The notes under the pieces were generated by a model, which ran no database searches, was not told where the DNA came from, and was given only the letters and a program-made list of their open reading frames with translations. The position numbers and the translations under genes are program-made. DNA of 64,000 bases, taken from positions 112,423 to 176,422 of the forward strand of contig JAURVB010014824.1 in assembly GCA_033002965.1 (NCBI GenBank), in the 5' to 3' direction. Below, piece by piece: positions 55,154-64,000 of the stretch; positions within the stretch are counted from its first letter, which is position 1, and each line of letters opens with the position of its first letter. Source of the DNA: Piper betle. Its lineage: Eukaryota > Streptophyta > Magnoliopsida > Piperales > Piperaceae.

Positions 55154-57590
55154 CTAGTCGAAATCCCCACTCAGCCATGAGAACGCATCATGGAACCATT
55201 CCTGGTCAAAAAATTTGCTGGGAGTGAAATATGGGAGCAGGAAGGACTTAAAGTCATAGCAGACCATCCCACCACTTCTACTCTCCCTTAATCACACAAG
55301 TCTTAATTGACCTGCTCTCATACATTAGCCCTCGTGGCAGCCTTTTCAACTGAGGACAGTACGACAATCTAAACTCTGTGATAAAGGGGAACATGTGGGA
55401 ATCGTTGCAAATTTTGCGTAGGTCACACATGTAACATCGTTCCTGAATTTTAAGCTTGGGAAATTTCTCTCCTTCACTTATGAGTTCTTCGACCGAATTA
55501 CAGTCATGAAATCTAAGCTCAGTCAGGCCTTTTAGATGGTGAAGCCAGAAGATATGACGAAGGGGGTCGCAACAAGAGTTGACAACAGAATTCACGTTCG
55601 GAAGGACTGTCTCTCCCATTCGAATCACTTCTAACCGAAAGAACCCTGTAATCACAAGCGTTGAAAGGCGTGGAAGATTTGGTTTTGCAAGTACGGGAAG
55701 AGCATCAATAGGAAGTTTATCAATGTAGAGTTCAGCTAGTTTGCTCATATGTTTGAGTGCTGACAACAATTCGTTTTCACAATTAAAAGGCGAACTTGAC
55801 ATTCGTAAGGTTCAGAGACCACCAACTGAGTTAGTTGGATTGCCATGATTTTCCCCACAAAGAACGGCCAAATTCTCCAACATTGTCCGATCCCACAAAT
55901 CTGGTGGCTCTATATTTAAGCTGGCTTGAGTTCTAGAATTCTCAGTCCATCCATCTTTGCAAAGGAAAACAGAAACCTTTCAACTAAGCGTCCAAGATTA
56001 GTGGTGTCTCCAAGATTAGTGGTGTCTCCAAGCTTGACGACTTCTAGCTATTTTCGATCTGTAAATCCTATAGGCAATTCTTTGGGGCCTGTATTGAAGA
56101 CTAGTTTTCTCAACTCTACCATTTGGCCAATTGTTGATGTACAATCTCTAAGACGATTGTTATCCGGCAGCCTTAACACCATTAGCTTCCTCAATAGTCC
56201 TATCTCTTCTGGCAGTCTTATTAAATTTGATCTAGATATATATAGATATCTCAACTCCATTAGTGAGACAATTGCAACCGGGATGTCATGAAATTTAACC
56301 CCATCAACATGTAGGACTCTTATTCCATTCAATGATCAGAAAAAATTAATTGCTAGTCTCACCATCCGTCTCTCACTAGGTTCACTTTGCAGCAATGCCA
56401 ATAGATGATTGCAAACTGGTAGTTTGGGCAATCTGCTTGTTTCTGATATAACATTCCTCCTTGCTCTTCCCCACCTCTAAGCTATTTCTTCATTTGATAG
56501 TTCAAGTTCGGCATCATGCAAAAAATTCATCTGGACATCAGAAGTGATCCACAATCCCATTTCTCGAATAATATCATCATTGTTACTCCTTACCGATTTT
56601 GTTTTTCTAGTAAGCATGCTGCCTGAAGTGTTCTGATAATTTCATATCCTTTGTTGCTTGCTTCCTCATATCTTCCACGCAATCCCAAAACCCCTTCTCC
56701 CCACCAAAACTCTATGAGTTCCTCATTGGCTATGTATGAATCTTCAGGAAAAGAGCAACAATGTAGGAACCAGTCATTGGCAATTTGAGTTGGTAGAGTA
56801 TCATAGCTAAATTTTAAGCGCGAAAGCAAGTCTTTTTCTGCATACCTGCAAGGGATTTTCTAGGGGTGGATAGAGCTGACTTCCATTCTTCCACACTACA
56901 CAAACCTGCCATAGCCTGACCAATGACAACGAGCGCAAGCGGCAACCCTTTGCACTCATTGGCAATGTCTTTAGCAATTTCTACAATCTTGCAATCAAAA
57001 TCATGAAGGGCTTCCCTCTCTGCAGATTTTTTGAACAGCGCCTATGAAACATCCCACCCCAAGCATTCTATTTTGATTTCCTTGTGTGGCTTCATCTGCT
57101 GCACACCTTTTCTGTTCTAAATAATCTGAAACAGTTATCCAAATAATGTCAAACCCATGAGCTAGGAAAAAGTATTGTTAGATTTCTCATGAGTGTGGTT
57201 TTGCCTACTCCTCCCAGGCCATAAATGCCCACCCCTCCAACTCCTTCATTTCTAAGTAAATCACTTACCTGATTAAATGCTTGATCTAGCCCAAATGTTT
57301 TCATTCTAGACATTCTATGTCCCCTCCGTCGTTGTTGACACTCAACTAGCACCTTTTAATCCAAATCAGAAGACAGTGCAGCTGCAGATTCATCCAATTG
57401 CCCTGACCTAGAGGCTTTATTAGCTTGGTGCGCATTGTTGGTGATATTGCTCAAACTGATGCCATGATCAGGCTGGCAATTTGACTTGTCAGATCTCTTA
57501 CCTCTTTCAAATAACTTGAACACATTGATAAGAGGTTGAAGGCTGGGTTTGGGTTTTCAGAAATGCCACTCTAAAATGGTGAAACAGTGT
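55154..57590 (-). pseudogene. NLR-a: CC-NB-ARC-LRR pseudogene, unit 2
   Basis: Counterpart of 41311-43720, with the same loss of kinase-2/RNBS-B. It has extra damage: about two bases lost just after the P-loop (GLGGVGKTTLMR, ~57190), which shifts the frame; one base lost in the MHD codons (~56573); and a 19-bp tandem duplication (GATTAGTGGTGTCTCCAAG, 55996-56033). LRR segments (MSSSPFNCENELLSALKHMS, LTELRFHDCNSVEELISEGE, LSYCPQLKRLPRGLMYESRS) remain open at 55278-55802. C-terminal stop at 55154. Confidence 0.85.
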
Positions 57591-58083
57591 GACAAAGTAA
57601 AGATGAGGAGGAGGGAAGAAGCAATAGTTAGAGGTTAGAGGCCAAGGATGACTCTGAAGTGGATAAAAAGAGAAAAGCTAAATAAAAAGAACATAGGCAA
57701 GCACATGCAAGAGAAAGTAAGAAATTAAAAAGGGTAGATCAAGGTAGTGGCATAAAGCACAAACATCAGAGACTAAGCAAGTGAGCACTGTAATTGAAAA
57801 CATAAATAGTAAGAAAAAATTGGAGATGCTACCATAAATTAGTAATTAAAAGATACAAGAGGAAGAATGAATTAGAATTTTTAGATATATATTGAATTAA
57901 AATGAAAAAAATGTCAAGTTAAAGATCAAAGATATGAAGCAGAGATGGGAGGAACAATAACACGACCTACACACGAGGCACATACACGTTAGGTTTGACT
58001 TTTGAGTGACTTTTGTTGAGACTATTTTTTACAAACCCCCTCCAAATGAACCCTTCAAGTCTAAAAGTATGAGCCATCTATTG
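57591..58083. other. NLR-a upstream region, unit 2
   Basis: Purine-rich then AT-rich DNA matching 43721-44219. It ends in the left target site ATCTATTG (58076-58083) of the inserted element. No gene. Confidence 0.65.
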
Positions 58084-59006
58084 CATAAATCGGAATCAAA
58101 ATTGGAATCGAAATCGGAATCGATATTCAAGGGAGTCGGAATCGGAATCGGAATCGGTCTTAATCGGCCAAGAATCGGTTCAGTTGAATCGGTCCAAATT
58201 GATCATATACAAAAATTTGACAACTCATAACATAAATACCTGAAATACATAATTATATAATTTTTGAACATAAATACACAAATTTATAATTTAATACAAG
58301 TATAAAAGAGCATCACAATTTATCATCACAACACATACATATTTTCACAGCACACATCATAAAATTTAACATATAAATTTGATCATGAATCCCAAATCAA
58401 TAATGAAAAAATTTTGTGAAGCCTAGCCAACAATTTGCACATCCGGTCAGAGCTGAGGTGAATTCGTTCCAACTTTGTGAAGCACAACCAAAAAATTTGT
58501 GAAGCATAGCCAATAATTTGCAGATTTACTTTAAAAAAATCCAACTTTACACGAATCGGTCGGAGCTGAGGTTGGAGGCCCGATCGGCGGCGAGTCTCGC
58601 GGCCACTGCGTTGTCGGCCAGCCACACATCGGAGGGGAGGTTGCGAGGGCGGAGGCGAGGTCGACAGCCCGGTCGGAGTTGAGGCCGGAGTCGGGGACGC
58701 ACGGCGTAGAGGCGGAAACACGGCGGCGGAGGGCGGATGTGCGGCGGCGGAGTGGGGGAGCAGGTTAACGTTAGGTTTTCAAAATCAAAATTCCAATTTT
58801 ACCCATACTTAAATAATTTAATAAACATCATACCTAGGATATTTTAGTAATTTATCCAAAAAAACCGATTCTTCTGATTTACCCCGATTCCGAATCGGAG
58901 TTAACTCGGTCGGAATCGGGGTAAATCGGCCGAGTTGGCGCCGATTCGGGGCCGACCGATTCGGCCCCAAAATCGGATCGGCACGTTGCCAATTCGTGCA
59001 ACCGTG
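58084..59006 (-). mobile_element. 923-bp non-autonomous transposon with 8-bp TSD (hAT-like, GC-rich core)
   Basis: It is inserted at ATCTATTG, which flanks it at 58076-58083 and 59007-59014. The empty site is at 44212-44219 in unit 1. Read on the - strand it starts CACGGTTGCACGAATTGG and ends near AAATCGG…ATG, with iterated GAATCG/CGATTC hexamers next to both ends. Its outer thirds match 50590-51532 (for example the AAATTACTAAAATACCCTA-like block), but its GC-rich core (about 58555-58765) is a different sequence. No transposase ORF. Confidence 0.85.
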
Positions 59007-59014
59007 ATCTATTG

Positions 59015-59577
59015 ATGATTTTATACACGAGAGGATGGAGAGACTTGATTATCTCTCTATTATTGGAGGGCACATAATGAGATCATTTGGAAGGGGTTCT
59101 TAAAAAAATTTCCATCTAAGTTTAGATTAATCTTTTTTTAAAAAATGTTACCTTGAATTTGAAAATACTATCTATTATTCAAATACTAGGTAAGATGCCA
59201 CATTATGCATATTTATGTTAGAGATGGGCTCTAATTTTAGAGATAAATTATAATCAAATAATGAGATAGGATATAATTATATGATATTATAGGTTCAAAA
59301 TATATTTTAATTTTAAAGTTAAATTCTAATTATATATTATGATAATTTGTTTTATTATTTGGTTGAATTTTTTACTTTTCATCGGAGCCAAAACTTTTAA
59401 TTCCACTTCTATTAATAAAAGAGTAGATATGATAATTTTTTTTGATTTTATTTAAACGATGAAAATTTATAAAAAGCCATCATTTACAATAAAAGGGGTG
59501 TTCTAAGAATAGAAAAAAAGATAAATTAATATGGACTGTCTAATAAGATAGATGACCAAAATTAAATATTACATTAG
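59015..59577. other. AT-rich spacer, unit 2
   Basis: Matches 44220-44770 with few changes. No ORF. Confidence 0.6.
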
Positions 59578-60030
59578 GGGTGTTCATCGCGCAGTCGAGT
59601 CGATTTTTGCTCAGTTCAAGTTCGGCTCGTTTGATTTCGAGTTCAAACCTACATAAAAAGTATTCGAGTCAATTTGAGTTTGAGTCGAGTTCGAGTTAGC
59701 TTGATTTGTATTGATTAATCCTATTTTGTTAGTATAATTCTAACTAAAATTTAATTTATAATTAAAATATCTTAAATTTTACATAATTATGCATAAAAGA
59801 TAATTTAATCATGCATAAATTTATTTAAATTTGATATCATATAATGATATTTTATAATTTAATTATATTTATTAAGGAAATTTAAGATAAATATGGTAAA
59901 AAATTTTATTCTTTATATAAAGTATTGAGTTTTGACTTACAAGCCGATACTTTGTTTAATATCGAGTTAAAGTACAAGTCCAGTTTTTTCGAGTCGACTG
60001 TCAAGCCAAATCAAGTTCAAGGGAGCTTTG
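59578..60030 (+). mobile_element. MITE-like element, full-length copy
   Basis: Starts GGTGTTCATCGCGCAGTC, has GAGTCGAGTTCGAGTTAGC, an AT-rich core (GATATCATATAATGATATTT), and ends near CAAGTTCAAGGGAGCTTTGAA. It is aligned along its length with the reverse complement of 150-599 and with the fragment at 44771-44886. Non-coding. Confidence 0.6.
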
Positions 60031-60310
60031 AATAACCTACATACTTCTGAATTCTAATTGGCTTTGTTTAATTTTTAGTAGCTTCTGCCTAGCACTTTTT
60101 CCTTCCCTTACACAACCCAAATCCTACTCTTCCAAGATCACTTTGTTTAAATTGTTTGAAAGTAGTATTAAATTGTGAGTAGTAAAGATCATTTAGAAGT
60201 AGTAAAAGATCAGACAAGGCAGACCAGTTTGATCATGACATCAATTTGAGTGGCATTATCAACAATGCTTATCAAGTCAATATAGCTTCTCCATCAATGC
60301 AAGTGAGTGT
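60031..60310. other. Spacer present only in unit 2
   Basis: Part of the ~815 bp missing from unit 1. No ORF or repeat recognised. Confidence 0.5.
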
Positions 60311-60740
60311 TGTTAGAACTTTATAACTTAAACTTAAAAATAAAACTTTATTATTCTTCATATTAAATCATCAAGTAAATAAAATTGGATAGCGAAAGCG
60401 TACCTGAATCCATAAAAGTAAAATAATTCTTTACCTCCTTAGGTTTTGATCTTCCAAATTCAATACTTAGTTTTCAAAAACCAAAGTTACTAGACAATGG
60501 GATGCCAGAACATAAACTACTTATGAATTCAGGACCATAACCTCCTTATTTATAGCCTTAGTTTCATGATTTCAATTTGACCTATCATAAAAGAGAAATT
60601 ACAAAAATAATATCTACACATTGAATTGCACACCTTTATTAATGACATTCACATTGAATTCCACACTTTTATTTATAACCCATAAATATTTAATTTTAAT
60701 AAATCAATTGAATTTAGGTCAACCTTAAATAACAGCACCT
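60311..60740 (+). repeat. LTR-like dispersed repeat, most complete copy
   Basis: TGTTAGAACTTTATAACTTA … GCGAAAGCGTACCTGAATCC … ACAATGGGATGCCAGAACAT … CAACCTTAAATAACA, about 424 bp if bounded by TGTTA and TAACA. Those ends are a perfect 5-bp inverted pair, as in plant LTRs. The flanking 5-mers (AGTGT, GCACC) do not match, so a target duplication is not supported. Confidence 0.6.
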
Positions 60741-61584
60741 AATACAATTCCAAATTCACGTGTATATTTATGTCTAACATCTAACCATCATTCCTCTACA
60801 GCGCCAACACCGTCAACGATGCATTGCCAAGGTCAGCCCCATAAATCAAGCATGTTTGTCTAGCCCTTGATCATTGATCTATCTGATCGATATTCCACCT
60901 CACCGTCATCATTTTGGTTCAATAGTAAGAGCTGGGATTCCGAGTGCCCAGTTTACCAGCTTGGATTACTCCTCACCTCGCTGCAGTTTCCTGCATTTGT
61001 TTCTTTCTTTGTGCTTTTCTGTTTCTTTGTGTCGTCAGTTTGTTTAATAACAAGTCGATGCATTATTGGCTTTATATTTGTATTGGCCCATTTAATTGCT
61101 TATCATTTTATTCTTATATTACAATTTCTTCTTTTCCTTCGGATTTCTAAGATGGAACTGACATCAGCTCAAGCTTTATATATTATATACTATATAACAT
61201 TAGAAGAATTATATATTCTATGTATATATGCGAAAAATTTATATGAACTATGTCTAGTATAGTTTATATTAGTTATACATTTATATTTAATTTGAACTTT
61301 TTTAATGGTTCTATAAAATAATATTTATATATATTAAAATTACAGTACATAAATAATAAATTGATAAAATTTTATATTTTTTATATATTATTATGACTTA
61401 TTTTTAAGTTTTTATAAGAAGTACTAATTAATAGATATTTTAAAATTAGTTTTTATTATAATTATTTTAATAATTATGATGAATGGGTTAGAACTTAAAA
61501 ATATCAGATTGAATTGAAATTTTATAATTTTTTTATTATTAGCTGTAGTTTATATAAGCTATATTAGATATAACTTATGTATAT

Positions 61585-61630
<46 letters not shown>

Positions 61631-61634
61631 CTCC
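60741..61634. other. Spacer with the 131-codon ORF, unit 2
   Basis: Matches 45121-46020. The ORF is at 60867-61262. A (TA)20 run at 61589-61628 ends where the pararetrovirus relic begins. Confidence 0.45.
61589..61628. repeat. (TA)20 microsatellite
   Basis: Longer than the matching run in unit 1 (about 45973-46005), so it has changed since the duplication. Confidence 0.9.
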
Positions 61635-63865
61635 GCAAAAATTCTCTCATTAGAAAATGAGGAAGAACATTAGAAATCTCCTTAATAAATTTAATATCAA
61701 AATCAAAGATTGCTAACAAAGCTTGCTATCGAGCAAAGATGTGCTTAAATGCTAAATTTTTAACATCTTTTTCTAAAATATGTGTAGTTGCCTTGCAATC
61801 AATACAGAACAAAAACTTTTGATTTAAAAGATCATTTGAAATTTTAAAATATAATTAACTATACTAAATATTTCTTTTTTAATAGTAGCATTTTTAAGAT
61901 CAAACGACACAACATTTCACTCAAATTGCCCAAATGGAACATTGAATGCAATTTTATATCTATCCTTTTCAGCTACCTAGATTTGCCGAAATCCATATTT
62001 TAAATCAAATTTACTAAATATTTTAGCATTATACAATCGTTTTAGTAAATCTTTCTTATTAGGATTAGATATTTAATCCATTTTAAAACTTCATTTAAAG
62101 GTTTGCAATTAATGACTAACCTGGAGCTCCACGTTCAATTTCTGAAACTTTATTTACATAGAAAGCAAAACAAGACCACATAGACTTACTAGGTCTAATT
62201 AATTTTTTACTATGTAAATCATCAATTTCTTTTTGACAATATATAACCAATTCTTTGCTCATTTAAGCCTTGGTAGGGATTTGCTTATCATTAAATCCAT
62301 CTTCATATGGAAGAGTAATTTCATGTTTTTTGATTTCCCAAGAGGCAGATGGAAAATCACTACAAAGTTCTTCCTCAAATAATTTTTTAAAGGTTTTGGA
62401 AGTCTCAGGCAAACTTAGCTTTTCTTGTAAGTTTAAAAGAAATACTTCTTCCTTAAGAAAGTTAATATGAGAAGTCTTTCTCATGGATCTTTTCTTTAAG
62501 AGAAGAAATTAATGTTTTAAGTTTAGGAAATTCTAGATTAAATGTCACTTCTTTACCCTTAATATTACAATGAATTCAAATATCATCAATTATAAAGGGT
62601 TCTAGAAGAGCAGTAAACGGGTTTCCTAAAATAACTTCAGCACCAGCAACCGGTATTAAGATAAATGTTATATAGAAACAAGTATCTTCAATACAGACAA
62701 CAACATTAGATAATTTATATTTAATCTTCAATTTTTGATCGCTTGGTGTATTGAGTGCTTGAGTAGTTTTTTCATAAAACCTCACTGGTATTAAACATTC
62801 TCTAATAATATTTCTATCAGCACCAGAATCACCTAATGCTAAAGTTTCTAATGCAAATTCTTGATCAGTTATAATCTTAATTTTCAAGACATATTTTCTA
62901 CTAATAGTTTGCTCTATGACATTTAAGTATTCTTCCGGAATTTTGGACGATTATCCTACATCAAACTTAGACTCTTCAAATAATTTGAAGTCCGACTCAT
63001 TTTCATTTTTATTATTATCTAGTTCTAATATCTCTATTCTTCGATGGAGTTGTACAATTTTAGATTTTAAAGAGTTAATTTCAGCCTTGAGATCATTAAT
63101 AGATAAAGGTTTTTCAACCTTCATTCCATTTAAAACTTTATTGATAGAACAGGTTGGATTAACTATTGCTTCCAGCTTAGGATCTAATTTCTTAGGTTTA
63201 TTAGCTTCTAAAACCTTTTCGATTAATTCTCTTTGTCTTCCTTTATTTGGAATAGAATCAATTATATTTAGTATTAATGATTCTTGAGCTGTAATCATAT
63301 TAGCACGTAAACCATTAAGATCCATAATGGTGTTAAAATGGTTACACTCATAGCTACTAGATGAATTATCAGAACTATCATAATTGTCATCAGAATAATC
63401 AATCTCTAATAATTCTTTTTCTGAATCATCATAATCTTCTAATAGTTCAAATAGAGATTGTTGTTTCTGAATCTGAAATTGATAATTCAGAAATCTTTTA
63501 TCTTACGTTACACTGTTCCTAGTATGTCCAGGTTTACCTGATTTAGGGAGATTAAGTTTGACAAACCAGAAATGTTTTCCAAAATTATTTTGATATAAAA
63601 ATACTCTATTCCAAACAGTCATATAATCCAAATACTTATATTCATAAGGTATACCCAAAGGAGGAGTGACATTAGATAAACGCCTACAAGTATTGGGATT
63701 ACCATAATCTTTATATGATAATATATTTTTAATAATCATTTTAGAATATGTTAAAGGATGACTTCTAACTTCTCCTAAGAATTTTGTGAGATACCAAACA
63801 AGAACCAGTGTCTAATAAAATCAGTTCATAATATTTATATATAAAGTTTTCACTAGTTAATACAA
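61635..63865 (-). mobile_element. Broken endogenous pararetrovirus (Caulimoviridae-like), unit 2
   Basis: Same relic as 46021-47913, but it extends further. From high to low coordinates on the - strand: a segment resembling the C-terminal part of the movement/virion region (63739-63503, with PPLGIPYEYKYLDYM and a conserved VFLYQNNF stretch); a Lys/Glu-rich, Leu-heptad region likely to be coiled coil (63325-62951); an aspartic-protease-like segment with D-S-G (62887-62576); a linker (62484-62263); RT motifs (about 62200-61900); and RNase H-like sequence ending near 61640. Stops and frameshifts separate every segment, including one directly after the RT palm motif. It is inactive. No LTR or integrase was seen. 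Confidence 0.68.
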
Positions 63866-64000
63866 AATTTATATTATTTAATATAATAATAATAATAATA
63901 CAAAAACCGTGTTTTTTCCTTTTTGGTGCGTGTTCATTTTGTCCGAGATGTTTGTTTGTCCGGATATTTTGTTATGCGTACTGTTCTATATCGATTGCCG
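63866..64000. other. Right edge of window
   Basis: An (ATA)n stretch (63883-63900), then unique sequence. Nothing recognised. Confidence 0.4.

Larger units (their letters stand above)
36809..63865. repeat. Tandem segmental duplication of an LRR-NLR-pararetrovirus unit
   Basis: Matching blocks, unit 1 to unit 2: peptide gene 36809-36990 to 49348-49472 plus 51533-51581; LTR-like repeat 36990-37367 to 51582-51960; LRR 3' flank 37376-37990 to 51965-52180; NLR fragment 38000-38345 to 52190-52510; leaders 38380-38999 to 52555-52771; LRR gene 39000-40240 to 52772-54232; NLR pseudogenes through pararetrovirus 40241-47913 to 54233-63550. Between them, 47914-49340 is a partial extra unit (3' flank, NLR fragment, leaders). 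Most blocks differ by only scattered substitutions and small indels, so the duplication is recent compared with the decay of the pseudogenes. Confidence 0.85.

Overview
The window is nuclear DNA from a flowering plant. Coding exons have GT-AG introns and sit in AT-rich DNA full of MITE-like elements, microsatellites and decayed transposons. The resistance-gene remnants resemble the RPS2/RPS5-type CC-NB-ARC-LRR class, which is rare in grasses, so a eudicot or magnoliid is more likely. The species cannot be named from this sequence.

Positions 1-36,200 hold four ordinary housekeeping genes, all on the + strand: an HMG-box chromatin protein (HMGB7-like; its 5' end is cut by the window edge); a SNF2/RING ATPase of the CHR28 (helicase-like transcription factor) type; a peroxisomal membrane tether of the APEM9 type; and a BRO1-domain protein (BROX homolog). 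Exons were placed by joining reading frames across GT-AG sites. HMGB7 and BROX read through cleanly. CHR28 has four single-base frame breaks and APEM9 has two, all in homopolymer runs. That pattern fits assembly error better than gene decay, but it cannot be settled here. Between APEM9 and BROX lie about 11 kb with no convincing intact gene. This stretch holds a Helitron-type terminus, a promoter-like block followed by a duplicated 340-bp segment, a broken FAR1-related gene, and a GC-rich element.

Positions 36,700-64,000 form a complex, recent tandem segmental duplication. Each unit contains, in order: a 36-codon membrane-peptide ORF or its copy; an LTR-like repeat; the 3' flank of an LRR gene; a fragment of an NLR resistance gene (- strand); an array of repeated 'leader' modules; an LRR receptor-like gene (+ strand); one and a half NLR pseudogenes (- strand); and a broken Caulimoviridae-like endogenous pararetrovirus (- strand). 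In unit 1 (about 36.8-47.9 kb) the LRR gene has two frameshifts. In unit 2 (about 49.3-63.9 kb) it is an intact 486-codon ORF without transmembrane or kinase parts. A 923-bp transposon with an 8-bp target duplication sits in unit 2 exactly where unit 1 has an empty site. A relative of the same family interrupts the region downstream of the peptide copy.

The best candidates for something undescribed are the duplicated 36-aa membrane peptide with its own TATA box, the repeating leader modules that each end in a start codon, and a family of short elements with similar ends but different GC-rich cores.
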